A stretch of DNA of 64,000 nucleotides from Pedobacter heparinus DSM 2366 (GTDB lineage: Bacteria; Bacteroidota; Bacteroidia; Sphingobacteriales; Sphingobacteriaceae): NCBI RefSeq assembly GCF_000023825.1, contig NC_013061.1:434001-498000 (forward strand), given 5' to 3'. Shown here in pieces: positions 1-8,381 of the stretch. Position numbers and translations under genes: made by a program. Within the stretch, counting starts at the first letter, position 1; each line of letters starts with the position of its first letter. The notes under the pieces are model-generated. The model was not told the DNA's origin. It saw only the letters and a program-made list of their open reading frames with translations, and made no database searches.

Positions 1-816
1 ATTTCTTCAAAGTCTTTTATTGAAAAGGAAGTGTTTAGTTATTTTCTTCCTATTGCAGTGGCAATCCTGTTGTTTTACAGTATTGTGGTATTGGTAGCCT
101 TTTTAATTTACCGCAACCTGAACATTAACCAGAAGATGTTTAAACTGCAATATGATTTTGTAAACAACCTTACACATGAGTTTAAGACACCGGTTAGCGT
201 GATAAAGATTGCAGGGAACAACATTAAAAGTGCTGCGGCGCTGACAGACAGGGAACTGAAGATGTATGGAAAAATACTGGATGAAGAGGCCGACAAGCTA
301 AATGGACTGATGAATAAGCTGCTTGCCTTTACACAGATAGAAAATAAGGCGATTGCCCTGAACAGGGATGAGATCAAGATGCTGGACTTTTTGGAAAGTA
401 CTGTTGAATCACATCGGTTAAAACACCCTGATTTCGACTTCAGTTATGAGGTTTCAGGGTTTACTACTTTTGTGACCGATCCGGTACTGCTGGGCAGTTT
501 GTTTGATAACCTTGCTGAAAATGCCTATAAATATTCGCCCGCAGAACGTAAAAAACTACACATCAGTGCCAGGCTGATTAAAGGGAAAGTGGTGTTTAGG
601 TTTACAGACCAGGGCATTGGTATACCTGCATCAGAAATTAATAATATATTTAAGAAGTTTTTCCGGATACAAAATCAGTACAACCAGAATGGGAGCGTTG
701 GCTTGGGGCTGGCTTTTTGTAAGGAACTGGTTAATTTTATGAAGGGTGAAATTACAGTGAGAAGTAAGGTGAACAAAGGAACAGAATTTAAGATTGTACT
801 ACCATATAATGATTAA
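1..816 (+). CDS. Sensor histidine kinase, 5' end cut by window edge
   Basis: Inner-membrane sensor kinase that autophosphorylates on histidine and passes the phosphate to the response regulator encoded next. The frame is open from base 1, so the N-terminal sensor part lies outside the window; a GTG at 31 is probably not the true start. Visible in order: one hydrophobic segment (about bases 45-110), the H-box NLTHEFKTPVSVIK with the phospho-acceptor His codon at 175-177, then the ATPase domain with N-box (DNLAENAYKYSP), G1 (DQGIGIP), F-box (FKKFF) and G2 (GSVGLGLAF). All catalytic boxes are present, so the visible part looks functional. The stop overlaps an upstream alternative start of the regulator, indicating translational coupling. 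The stimulus cannot be inferred. Confidence 0.93.
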   Translation: MSSKSFIEKEVFSYFLPIAVAILLFYSIVVLVAFLIYRNLNINQKMFKLQYDFVNNLTHEFKTPVSVIKIAGNNIKSAAALTDRELKMYGKILDEEADKLNGLMNKLLAFTQIENKAIALNRDEIKMLDFLESTVESHRLKHPDFDFSYEVSGFTTFVTDPVLLGSLFDNLAENAYKYSPAERKKLHISARLIKGKVVFRFTDQGIGIPASEINNIFKKFFRIQNQYNQNGSVGLGLAFCKELVNFMKGEITVRSKVNKGTEFKIVLPYND

Positions 817-820
817 TACT

Positions 821-1510
821 ATGTCGAAAGGAGTTAAAATACTGATAGTTGAGGACGATGAGAATTTACGCTTTTTAGTTGTACATCGTTTAAAGGCCGA
901 AGGCTACGAGGTTTCGGAAGTGGGCGATGGTGAGGCTGCGGAACGCATGATCCTGGCTGAAAAACCGGATATTGTATTGCTGGACTGGATGCTGCCCGGT
1001 AAACAGGGTGCAGAGGTGTGTGAAGAAGTAAGGAAACAGGGTTTTGATAACCTGATCATTATGATGACTGCCAAGGCACAGGATGTGGACAAGATTGATG
1101 CTTATAACTTTGGGGTTTCGGATTATGTAACCAAACCTTTTAACATGGATGTGCTGGTGGCCATGCTGGACAGTAAAGTGAAGTTTATTTTAAATAACGA
1201 CCGTTCTGAAGTACACCGTTTTGGCAATATGGAACATCATCCTAATATCCATACTTTGTTCAGGGACGGAAAGAAAATAGAGCTGACCATTCTGGAGAAC
1301 AGGATATTGCTATACTTTTTGCGGAACCCGAATAAGGTGATCAACAGGGATGAACTGATGCTGGTGGTATGGGGCTATAATTCTGATGTAAATACGCGTA
1401 CGCTGGATATGCACATTGTGCGCTTGCGCAAAAAGATAGAACTGAACCCCGACAACCCGCAGCTGTTGCAAACTGTAAGAGGCGTGGGCTACCGTTTTAA
1501 CCCTTCCTAA
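821..1510 (+). CDS. OmpR/PhoB-family response regulator
   Basis: DNA-binding response regulator paired with the upstream kinase. The N-terminal receiver domain shows the acidic pocket (IVEDDE), the phospho-acceptor Asp in LLDWMLPG and the conserved Lys in VTKPF. The C-terminal winged helix has the typical ending TRTLDMHIVRLRKKI followed by TVRGVGYRF. I chose the ATG at 821 because it puts the first beta strand (KILIVEDD) close to the N-terminus; an in-frame ATG at 809, overlapping the kinase stop, is the alternative. The 3' end overlaps the convergent prenyltransferase-like gene by 4 bases. Target genes are not evident. Confidence 0.93.
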   Translation: MSKGVKILIVEDDENLRFLVVHRLKAEGYEVSEVGDGEAAERMILAEKPDIVLLDWMLPGKQGAEVCEEVRKQGFDNLIIMMTAKAQDVDKIDAYNFGVSDYVTKPFNMDVLVAMLDSKVKFILNNDRSEVHRFGNMEHHPNIHTLFRDGKKIELTILENRILLYFLRNPNKVINRDELMLVVWGYNSDVNTRTLDMHIVRLRKKIELNPDNPQLLQTVRGVGYRFNPS

Positions 1511-2388
1511 AACCGGAGGTTGATGAGTACCAGGGTTAAATATTGCAGCAGCATGGTGCCATCCAGAAAGAAGAAATAATAATATTCATTCTTTTTAATG
1601 TTGGATTTGAAAATTAACCAGCCTGTAAGCAGAATGGTTAAGGTTAAGGCAATGATGTCTGCATTTATGGCCTGATTGAAAAGGATCAGCAATGCCAGGT
1701 AACCCAGCAGTAAAAACTGGCAGAAGAGATAGGCTTTCTTCTCTCCCAACATTACAGGAATAGTTTTTAATGCATATAGCTTGTCCTGAAAAAGGTCCCT
1801 GATGTCAAATGGGATGGTAATGGCAGCAATGAACAGGAAACGTTTGGCTACCAGCAGCAGTGTTTCTGCAGAGGAGATGCTGATCTGGTAATTGTGTTCC
1901 AGTTCTACAATAGGCAGCAGCACACAGCTGATAGACCATACCAGTGCAATAAGGAAAAGTTTTATACCAGGGATGTTGCGCAGGCCTATCTTCTGGTTGT
2001 TGAGGGTAAGAAATGGAATGTTATAGCCCAATGCCAGTACAGCCGTAAAGATCATCAGCAGCTTGGCTTCAATGCTCAGGTAAAGCAGGCCCAGCGGGAT
2101 CAGGCAAAGCATGGAGATCAGTGTGATGGAAATGATGAGCCGGTGATGGGAAAAAATCCACCTGACCCTTACATATTGCGAGTTCTCCGGGTTCTTAGGT
2201 TTGGACAGCAACATGCTGAAATTGTAAATGCCTATGGTACCAAAAAAGATAATGGCAAGAATGTACTTGTCGGGCTCGGCCTTTAATAAATGATAGGTGA
2301 TCAGACCCTGGGCTACTGCACAGATGGCAATAAACAGGTTGCTGAACAGCAAAAAATCAAGAATAGACAAGAGCACTTTTTTGATCAT
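1507..2388 (-). CDS. UbiA-like prenyltransferase-family membrane protein, divergent
   Basis: Polytopic membrane protein of 293 residues with about eight hydrophobic segments, resembling UbiA-superfamily prenyltransferases, which move a polyprenyl group onto an aromatic or other acceptor. The second aspartate-rich motif is recognisable as DIRDLFQDK. The region where the first motif (NDxxDxxxD) should lie instead reads YNFSMLLSKPKNPENS and lacks the aspartates, so classical Mg-diphosphate binding at that site is doubtful. It lies downstream of the metallophosphoesterase gene on the same strand (17-base gap), so the two may be co-transcribed. Substrate unknown; a catalytically altered member or a non-prenyltransferase with this fold are both possible. 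Confidence 0.7.
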   Translation of the reverse strand: MIKKVLLSILDFLLFSNLFIAICAVAQGLITYHLLKAEPDKYILAIIFFGTIGIYNFSMLLSKPKNPENSQYVRVRWIFSHHRLIISITLISMLCLIPLGLLYLSIEAKLLMIFTAVLALGYNIPFLTLNNQKIGLRNIPGIKLFLIALVWSISCVLLPIVELEHNYQISISSAETLLLVAKRFLFIAAITIPFDIRDLFQDKLYALKTIPVMLGEKKAYLFCQFLLLGYLALLILFNQAINADIIALTLTILLTGWLIFKSNIKKNEYYYFFFLDGTMLLQYLTLVLINLRF

Positions 2389-2405
2389 CTGGAGAAAGCA
2401 ATTGG

Positions 2406-3665
2406 TTAGGCGCGCTTCAGTTCAAATATCGTTATTTCCGGCAAAATTCCAACGCGGCCAGGGTAGCCTAAAAAGCCATAACCTACGTTGACATACAACT
2501 GCTGGTTTTGTTCCTGGTATAGACCTGCCCATTCTTTATAGATGTATTGTACAGGACTCCATTGAAAATGTTCCGTTCTTACCCCAAACTGCATCCCATG
2601 GGTATGACCGCTAAACATGGCGTCTATTTGCGGATAGCTGCCAAGCACCTGGCCACGCCAGTGCGAAGGGTCGTGTGACAGCAACAATTTAACAGGCAGG
2701 TCATCCGTATTTTTAACGGCCAGTTCCATCTTTCCATATTTAGGGAAACGGCCCATGCCCCAGTTTTCGATACCCAGGATGCCGATTTCTTCGCCATCTA
2801 CCTTTAGCCTCCTGTTTTCGTTCATCAGCAGGTCCCAACCCATCAGTTCATGTGTTTTGATTACAGCCTGCAGGTTTTTTGCTTTTGCAGGCGAAGGTGT
2901 TCTGCCAAAATGGTAGTCGCCATAGTCGTGGTTCCCCAATGTGGAATATACGCCTAAAGGTGCTTTGACCTTCGAGAATATATCCTGGTAGTTGCGCATC
3001 TCGCTGGCCATGTCATTAACCAGGTCGCCGGTGAAGAATATAAAGTCTGGTTTTTCGCCCAGTAGCATTTCTACACCACCCAGTACCGCTTTTTTATTGT
3101 AAAAACTGCCCGAGTGGATATCGGATATCTGTGCCATTTTAATGCCGTCAAAAGCTTTTGGCAGGTTAGGGAGGATCAGCTTACGGCGTTTTATCTTATA
3201 ATCATAGGCGCCTGATACCACACCCCAGCTTAAAGAGGCCAGGGGAATGGCCGCGGTTACCATTCCTGCTTTCATCAGAAAAGCTGAGCGGCTGATGGGT
3301 TCTCCGGTTGCAGCCTGTTTAGCCGCAGTTGCAGGCAGGGAGGTCTTTTTATTGGAGCGGGTGAACCGGATCAGGCCTCTGCGCAGGTCATCAATTAACA
3401 GGAAGGGCAGCATTACAAATTTGCACACCACAGTTAAAAAGAAAGCAACCAGGATAATGGCCCTGATGGCCAGATACAGGTTCAGGTAAATGCTTGCAAA
3501 AACGCCTATCAGCAATGCAATGGTATAGGCCCACCATAAAATACTGAATATTTTTTTTGTACCGGGCTTCCATTTTTTGAATACAGATAAAATGGCCCTA
3601 TAGCAATAGTAATCAAATACCAGTAGAAAAACACATAAAAAAAGGATCACAGAGATTCTGCCCAT
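2406..3665 (-). CDS. Membrane-anchored metallophosphoesterase
   Basis: Calcineurin-type phosphoesterase of 419 residues. The N-terminal about 100 residues hold three or four membrane helices; a further hydrophobic stretch (MVTAAIPLASLSWGVVSGAY) precedes the catalytic domain. The metal-binding motifs appear in the canonical order: SDIHSG, GDLVND, GNHDYGD, LLSHDP and SGHTHG. The arrangement resembles the YkuE-like branch of membrane-linked phosphoesterases, whose members act outside the cytoplasm, possibly on lipids such as UDP-sugar or phospholipid derivatives; the substrate here is not known. Start ATG at 3665 lies 21 bases from the end of the MoxR gene, so it may belong to a VWA-MoxR-phosphoesterase-UbiA transcription unit. 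Confidence 0.88.
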   Translation of the reverse strand: MGRISVILFLCVFLLVFDYYCYRAILSVFKKWKPGTKKIFSILWWAYTIALLIGVFASIYLNLYLAIRAIILVAFFLTVVCKFVMLPFLLIDDLRRGLIRFTRSNKKTSLPATAAKQAATGEPISRSAFLMKAGMVTAAIPLASLSWGVVSGAYDYKIKRRKLILPNLPKAFDGIKMAQISDIHSGSFYNKKAVLGGVEMLLGEKPDFIFFTGDLVNDMASEMRNYQDIFSKVKAPLGVYSTLGNHDYGDYHFGRTPSPAKAKNLQAVIKTHELMGWDLLMNENRRLKVDGEEIGILGIENWGMGRFPKYGKMELAVKNTDDLPVKLLLSHDPSHWRGQVLGSYPQIDAMFSGHTHGMQFGVRTEHFQWSPVQYIYKEWAGLYQEQNQQLYVNVGYGFLGYPGRVGILPEITIFELKRA

Positions 3666-3686
3666 AAAGCTGTTGTTGCGGTTTAA

Positions 3687-5180
3687 TTAATAGTTGTCAT
3701 CTTCGTCCTCTTCTTCCAGGTCGACGTTGAACAGGCTGTCGAACATATCGGAGAAGCCAAAGCCGCCTTCCAGATATTTTTTGTTAAGCTGAGAGTATTC
3801 GGCAAGACCATGCAGTGCAAATTCCATGAGCAGCAGCGTTTGATTGTCGCTTACTTTAGGGTGAAGCTTTTTGACCAGATCGTACAGGCCTGCCACCTTC
3901 ATCAATTCTTTTTTATACTGTGCGTTGCTCAGGTCGTCGGAAATATCCAGGGTATGCCCTTCTGTAAACCATTCTGTAATGGCGGCATAAGGATTGGCGG
4001 TTCTGCTTTTCTTTGCCTTTTCAGGATCGGGGAAGTAGCGGGCAAAGAGGCTTTTGATGGCTTTACCGATCAGGGTATTGGCTACCTTTGCGGGGCCTTC
4101 CAGCTCCCCTTCGTAAACCAGCTCAATTTTTCCGGTTACTGCGGGGATAATACCAGTCAGATCGGATAGTCTCACCATAGTGTTTTTTTCTCTGTTAATG
4201 AGCATTCTGCGTTCTGCAGTGCTGATCAGGTTTTCGTAGGCAGAGATGGTGAGCCTGGCAGATACACCTGATTTCTGGTCAATAAATTCACTTTTCCGGG
4301 CTTCAAAAGCCACCTGTTCTACCAGGTCCTTTACCAGTCCGTCTGCTTCAATGTTTTTATTTTGTTCCGGACTGATCCTGGCTTCCTGGAAAGTGATTTT
4401 CCTGGAAATTGCTATTGTTTTAGGATAGTGGGTCAGGATCTGGCTTTCAATACGGTCTTTCAGCGGAGTAACGATGGAACCACGATTGGTATAGTCTTCA
4501 GGATTGGCTGTAAACACAAACTGCACATCAAGTGGCAGCCGCAATTTGAAGCCCCTGATCTGGATGTCCTTTTCCTGGAGCATGTTAAACAGGGCTACCT
4601 GTATGCGTGCCTGCAGGTCGGGTAATTCGTTAATGACAAAAATGCTGCGGTGTGCCCTTGGTATCAGCCCGAAGTGGATGACGCGCTCATCGTTATACGT
4701 TAATTTTAAGGTAGCCGCTTTAATAGGGTCTACATCGCCGATTAAGTCGGCCACCGTTACATCAGGTGTAGCCAGCTTTTCGGTATAACGTTCAGACCTG
4801 TGCTGCCAGCTGATGGGCGTATTGTCGCCATGGATCAGGATTTCATGTTTGGCATACCAGGAAATGGGGTTGAGCGGGTCATCGAAGATCTCGCTGCCGC
4901 TTATATAAGGGATGTACTCATCGAGCAGATTAACCATTAAACGGGCGATGCGTGTTTTGGCCTGTCCGCGTAAGCCCAGTAAAAGGATATTATGACGGGA
5001 CAAAATTGCGGTTTGCAGTTCTGGTATTACCGTTTCATCGTAACCCAGGATACCATCAAAGCCTGCATCTTTATCCTGCAGCTGTCTGATCAGGTTTTTG
5101 CGCAGCTCATCTTTTACAGAAATTGAGGTATAGTTTGAGGCCTTTAGTTCGCCCAGTGTTTTTATGTTGATGTGATCCAT
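3687..5180 (-). CDS. MoxR-type / magnesium-chelatase-like AAA+ ATPase
   Basis: AAA+ ATPase of 497 residues related to MoxR and the magnesium chelatase I subunit. Visible: Walker A LLLGLRGQAKTR (alanine replacing the usual glycine before Lys), the Walker B-like segment IFVINELPDL, sensor 1 FVFTANPEDY and the arginine-rich stretch TPLKDRIESQ. The C-terminus ends in an acidic tail (EEEDEDDNY). Its start ATG overlaps by one base the stop of the upstream VWA gene, so they are translationally coupled. MoxR/VWA pairs act as chaperone-like machines that insert cofactors or remodel protein complexes; the client here is unknown. No chlorophyll or cobalamin genes lie nearby. Confidence 0.9.
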   Translation of the reverse strand: MDHINIKTLGELKASNYTSISVKDELRKNLIRQLQDKDAGFDGILGYDETVIPELQTAILSRHNILLLGLRGQAKTRIARLMVNLLDEYIPYISGSEIFDDPLNPISWYAKHEILIHGDNTPISWQHRSERYTEKLATPDVTVADLIGDVDPIKAATLKLTYNDERVIHFGLIPRAHRSIFVINELPDLQARIQVALFNMLQEKDIQIRGFKLRLPLDVQFVFTANPEDYTNRGSIVTPLKDRIESQILTHYPKTIAISRKITFQEARISPEQNKNIEADGLVKDLVEQVAFEARKSEFIDQKSGVSARLTISAYENLISTAERRMLINREKNTMVRLSDLTGIIPAVTGKIELVYEGELEGPAKVANTLIGKAIKSLFARYFPDPEKAKKSRTANPYAAITEWFTEGHTLDISDDLSNAQYKKELMKVAGLYDLVKKLHPKVSDNQTLLLMEFALHGLAEYSQLNKKYLEGGFGFSDMFDSLFNVDLEEEDEDDNY

Positions 5181-6277
5181 TATCTAACTGTCTTTCTTCG
5201 GTTTTTAATGTAGTCTTCAAAAATGTATTCTCCCAGTCCGTTCAGTGAGCTATAAAACGCCCTGCCCCCGTTGATCTGTGTAAATTCACGTACAAATTGC
5301 TGCAGATAGGGGTCCTGGGCAATCATAAAGGTAGTGATGGGTATGCCCAGGCGTTTACATTGCGCGGCCATGTTTAAGGTCTTATTGATGACCTTTCTGT
5401 CCAGCCCCATACTGTTCTTATAATAACGGCCGTTTTCCTTTAAGCAGGTAGGCTTACCGTCTGTGATCATAAAGATCTGTTTGTTATGGGTCTTGCGCCT
5501 GCGCAATAGATCGGTAGCCAGTTCCAGACCTGCAAAAGTATTGGTATGGTAAGGTCCTACCTGTAAATAAGGCAAATCTTTTACGGTAATGGGCCAGGCA
5601 TCGTTCCCAAAAACGACAATGTCTAAAGTGTCTTTGGGGTACCGGGTTTTAATGAGCTCGGCAAGGGCCATGGCTACCTTCTTTGCAGGTGTGATGCGGT
5701 CTTCACCGTAAAGGATCATGGAATGGGAAATGTCTATCATCAGCACTGTGGAAGTAAGGGTCTTATAGTCTTTCTCTTCTACTTCCAGATCGCGTTCGGT
5801 AAGGGTGAAGTTGCCGATGCCATGATTGATCTGGGCATTGTGGATGGAAGCAGTCATGTCGATCTGGTCCAGACTATCGCCAAAGGTATATTCCCGTCTG
5901 TCGGCATTTTTTTCTTCCCCTATGCCCGAAATGTTGCTGTTGTGGTTTCCTTTACCGGCCTTTTTCAGCTTGCCAAAAATCTCTTCCAGAGCCGATTGCC
6001 GGATGGTCTGTTCTGTTTTGGCGGTAATGCTCAGGTCGCCATTAGCAGGATTTTCCTGTAAATAACCCTTTTCTTTCAGGTCATCTATAAAATCGCCCAT
6101 ACCATATTCATTATTGGTAAACTTATACTGCTTATCCAGCTCGTTCATCCAGGCAAGGGTTTCCCCTGCATCGCCCGCGGTATAGTTGAGCAATTGGGTA
6201 AAGAGTTTGAGCAATTCATCAAATCCGCCTTTGGGCAGATCATCAGGTTTAAAATCAGAAAATTGGAACCCTCTCAT
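5180..6277 (-). CDS. VWA-domain protein partnered with MoxR ATPase
   Basis: A 365-residue protein with a C-terminal von Willebrand factor A domain. The MIDAS metal site is intact (DISHSM, with the D-x-S-x-S pattern), followed by TNTFAGLELA (MIDAS threonine region) and FMITDGKPT. The N-terminal half (about 150 residues) is helical and charged with no domain I can name. No signal peptide or membrane segment is seen, so it is probably cytoplasmic, unlike the membrane-bound BatA/BatB type. It is the first gene of the minus-strand VWA-MoxR pair (1-base overlap), and such VWA proteins normally dock the substrate onto the MoxR ring. Confidence 0.88.
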   Translation of the reverse strand: MRGFQFSDFKPDDLPKGGFDELLKLFTQLLNYTAGDAGETLAWMNELDKQYKFTNNEYGMGDFIDDLKEKGYLQENPANGDLSITAKTEQTIRQSALEEIFGKLKKAGKGNHNSNISGIGEEKNADRREYTFGDSLDQIDMTASIHNAQINHGIGNFTLTERDLEVEEKDYKTLTSTVLMIDISHSMILYGEDRITPAKKVAMALAELIKTRYPKDTLDIVVFGNDAWPITVKDLPYLQVGPYHTNTFAGLELATDLLRRRKTHNKQIFMITDGKPTCLKENGRYYKNSMGLDRKVINKTLNMAAQCKRLGIPITTFMIAQDPYLQQFVREFTQINGGRAFYSSLNGLGEYIFEDYIKNRRKTVR

Positions 6278-6358
6278 GTATTCAGTATAAACGAATTATC
6301 GAAGGTAAAAGTTTGTAGTGGCAGTAATGTTAAACGGTTGTAAAAATACCTGCCAGGA

Positions 6359-7240
6359 TTATTTAGGACTGCCTTCGGCCATTGCACTTTCAGCCCTTTT
6401 AACAGCCAAACGTTCCCGCCATTTTGCATAAGGTGCTTTAAAGGCCATTTTTAGCACGCTGTCGAGCCCGCCTTTTACAGCCAGGTTAAACACACTTTGC
6501 GCTTTTCGGGTGATGGAAGCATCCCAGGCCCTGAGGCTCAAGGAGAAAGAGCCATCCAGGTATTTCATCCAGTGCCACATTCCGGTAGGCATAAACAGGG
6601 TATCACCATGTTCAAGAAAGACCTCATAGCCCTCTACACCTTTTAAAGCAGGGAACTTTTCGAAGTCGGGATTCGCCACATCGTAATCTTCCAAAGCATA
6701 AGTGGCATTGGGTATGCAGTAAAGGCGTTTTTTCCATTTGTTGTCAAACAATATGATGTGTTTTCTGCCACCAAAATGGGTGTGAAAAAGATGGGGCAAA
6801 TCGATGTCGTAATGTAAAAAGGTAACGGAGTTGGAACCACCAAAAAACATGGCTGGCATGCTTTCAATAAAGCCACCCATCAGGTCTTTAGGAATCACGA
6901 TGTCATTTATAAGGTCGGGATAGTGTTTAAAAAGGTTAAAAAAGAAAATGCGCAGTTCTGTAGGCTCTTTTTTGATGAGGTCAAGATAATCGCCGAACTT
7001 CATTTCTGCTACCGAGGCGTTGATGGGTTTGGAGGGGTCGGCCTTTGAATTGTCCATCAGGCTTACAGTAATGTCGCCCCCAATCTGTTTCAGGTAGTCG
7101 GTTGTCCATTTTTCTCTGGCTGGCCAGGTTTTGGTTAAGCCTTTGATGATCAATGGACGGCGTGCATCCAGGTAATTCTTTTTAAAATCAGCAGGGCTGA
7201 TGCTTTCAACGGTATCTACCGGCTTTAAAATAAAGCTCAT
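6359..7240 (-). CDS. JmjC/cupin_8-like Fe(II)/2-oxoglutarate oxygenase, copy 1
   Basis: A 293-residue protein of the cupin-like JmjC family (relatives of FIH and TYW5 hydroxylases), expected to use Fe(II), O2 and 2-oxoglutarate to hydroxylate a protein or RNA side chain. It shows the N-terminal signature RRPLIIKGLTKTWPA, the metal facial triad as H-x-D in FLHYDIDLPH plus the distal His in PTGMWHWM, and GGRKHIILF, whose Lys is a candidate 2-oxoglutarate ligand. It is followed upstream by a same-length paralog at 7325-8206 with all these residues conserved, so the two arose by tandem duplication. A TAnnTTTG box lies upstream at 7301-7308. The substrate is unknown. Confidence 0.85.
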   Translation of the reverse strand: MSFILKPVDTVESISPADFKKNYLDARRPLIIKGLTKTWPAREKWTTDYLKQIGGDITVSLMDNSKADPSKPINASVAEMKFGDYLDLIKKEPTELRIFFFNLFKHYPDLINDIVIPKDLMGGFIESMPAMFFGGSNSVTFLHYDIDLPHLFHTHFGGRKHIILFDNKWKKRLYCIPNATYALEDYDVANPDFEKFPALKGVEGYEVFLEHGDTLFMPTGMWHWMKYLDGSFSLSLRAWDASITRKAQSVFNLAVKGGLDSVLKMAFKAPYAKWRERLAVKRAESAMAEGSPK

Positions 7241-7300
7241 ATTGTTTCGTCATAAGATACCAGGAACGGCTCAATGCCTGTTGCCGATCTTATTTGCTAA

Positions 7301-7308
7301 CAAATGTA
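7301..7308 (-). promoter_or_regulatory. Candidate Bacteroidota -7 box upstream of JmjC copy 1
   Basis: On the minus strand this reads TACATTTG, a perfect TAnnTTTG box, about 60 bases before the ATG of the gene ending at 6359. No well-spaced -33 TTG is visible, so copy 1 may have its own promoter or be read from copy 2. Pattern match only. Confidence 0.35.
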
Positions 7309-7324
7309 AAATAAATTTACAAGA

Positions 7325-8206
7325 TTAGTAAGGTTGCTGTCTGGCCAGGGCCCTGTTAGCCCTTTTAATGGCAAGGTCTTCTTTCCAGTTCATGTATTTT
7401 TCCCTGAAATTGGCCTTCATGAAATCATCAAACTTGCGCTGCAGGGTAAGGTTATATAAGCTTTTGGCCTTTACTGCCCAGGATTTATCCCAGGCACGCA
7501 GACTGATGGAAAAAGAACCATCCAGGTATTTCATCCAGTGCCAGTATCCGGTAGGCATAAACAGCGTGTCGCCATGTTCAAGGAATGCCTCTACACCCTG
7601 CACTCCTTTTAGGGCAGGGAATTTCTCGAAATCCGGACGTTCCACATCATAATCTTCGAGGGCATAGGTTGCATAAGGGATTTGGTACAAACGCGCTTTC
7701 CATTTGTTTTCAAAAAGGATAACGTGTTTGCGGCCATTAAAATGGGTATGAAAAATATGGGCAAGGTCTATGTCGTAATGCAAAAAGGTTACAGAGCCTT
7801 TGCCACCAAAAAACATATTGGGATAGCTGTCCAAAAATCCGCCCATTAAATCTTTAGGGGCGCGATAATCTTCAAGCAGTTTAGGAGCCTGTTTAATGGG
7901 GTCGAACAGGAATATGCGGAGATCCGTTGGTGTGGTTTTAATGAGTTCTATATAATCTTCAAACTTCATTTCTGCAGCAGAAGCGTTAATGGGTTTAGAA
8001 GGGTCGGCTTTGGAGCTGTCGTACAGGGGCACTGTTTTATCGCCAACCACAGTTTTCATATAGTCCAGATTCCATTTTTCATAAGCTGGCCAGCTTTTAG
8101 ACATGTTTTTAATGATCAAGGGCTTGCGAGGGTTCAGATAGTGCTTTTCAAAATCTGTTTTGCTGATGTCATTAACGATATCAATAGGAGTCAGGTTAAA
8201 CTTCAT
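7325..8206 (-). CDS. JmjC/cupin_8-like Fe(II)/2-oxoglutarate oxygenase, copy 2
   Basis: Tandem paralog of the gene at 6359-7240, also 293 residues. Shared blocks include PRKPLIIKNMSKSWPAYEKW, KADPSKPINAS, the metal motif FLHYDIDLAH, GRKHVILF and HGDTLFMPTGYWHWMKYLDG. The facial triad is intact, so both copies look catalytically competent. The most diverged part is the C-terminal about 45 residues, which could carry different target specificity. It lies 84 bases upstream of copy 1 on the same strand and has a good promoter candidate just before it. Family membership is clear; the substrate (protein, tRNA or small molecule) is not. Confidence 0.85.
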   Translation of the reverse strand: MKFNLTPIDIVNDISKTDFEKHYLNPRKPLIIKNMSKSWPAYEKWNLDYMKTVVGDKTVPLYDSSKADPSKPINASAAEMKFEDYIELIKTTPTDLRIFLFDPIKQAPKLLEDYRAPKDLMGGFLDSYPNMFFGGKGSVTFLHYDIDLAHIFHTHFNGRKHVILFENKWKARLYQIPYATYALEDYDVERPDFEKFPALKGVQGVEAFLEHGDTLFMPTGYWHWMKYLDGSFSISLRAWDKSWAVKAKSLYNLTLQRKFDDFMKANFREKYMNWKEDLAIKRANRALARQQPY

Positions 8207-8229
8207 ATAAATAAATTGTTAAGATGAAG

Positions 8230-8260
8230 CAAAATTATACAATCCGTTATCCGGAAGGTA
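8230..8260 (-). promoter_or_regulatory. Candidate promoter of the JmjC pair
   Basis: On the minus strand TAATTTTG (8230-8237) fits the Bacteroidota -7 consensus TAnnTTTG. A TTTA sits about 21 bases upstream as a weak -33 element. The predicted transcription start is about 15-20 bases before the ATG at 8206. Confidence 0.45.
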
Positions 8261-8283
8261 AAGTTGGATGAAAAATTAAAATA

Positions 8284-8353
8284 CCCTGACAAATGGTGTA
8301 AAAAAGTCAGGGCTTAGCGAAATAAAAAGCCGGGACTGTTAAAGTCCCGGCTT
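8284..8353 (-). terminator. Terminator of the fasciclin gene, plus adjacent hairpin
   Basis: A perfect 11-base inverted repeat (arms 8327-8337 and 8343-8353, loop GTTAA) is followed on the minus strand by TTTATTT, a classic intrinsic terminator about 30 bases after the fasciclin stop. A second, longer-looped hairpin (CCCTGAC 8284-8290 with GTCAGGG 8306-8312) lies beyond it. Confidence 0.8.
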
Positions 8354-8381
8354 ACACATATCCCCCTCAGCTTTTCAATTT

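Noticed and set aside
6359..8206. Recombination or insertion-element origin for the tandem cupin_8 copies
   Set aside because: No terminal inverted repeats, transposase or target duplication beside them; simple tandem duplication suffices.
8284..8353. Two closely spaced hairpins near 8.3 kb as a CRISPR or repeat array
   Set aside because: Only two unrelated inverted repeats; no direct repeats or spacers. The second is a simple terminator.
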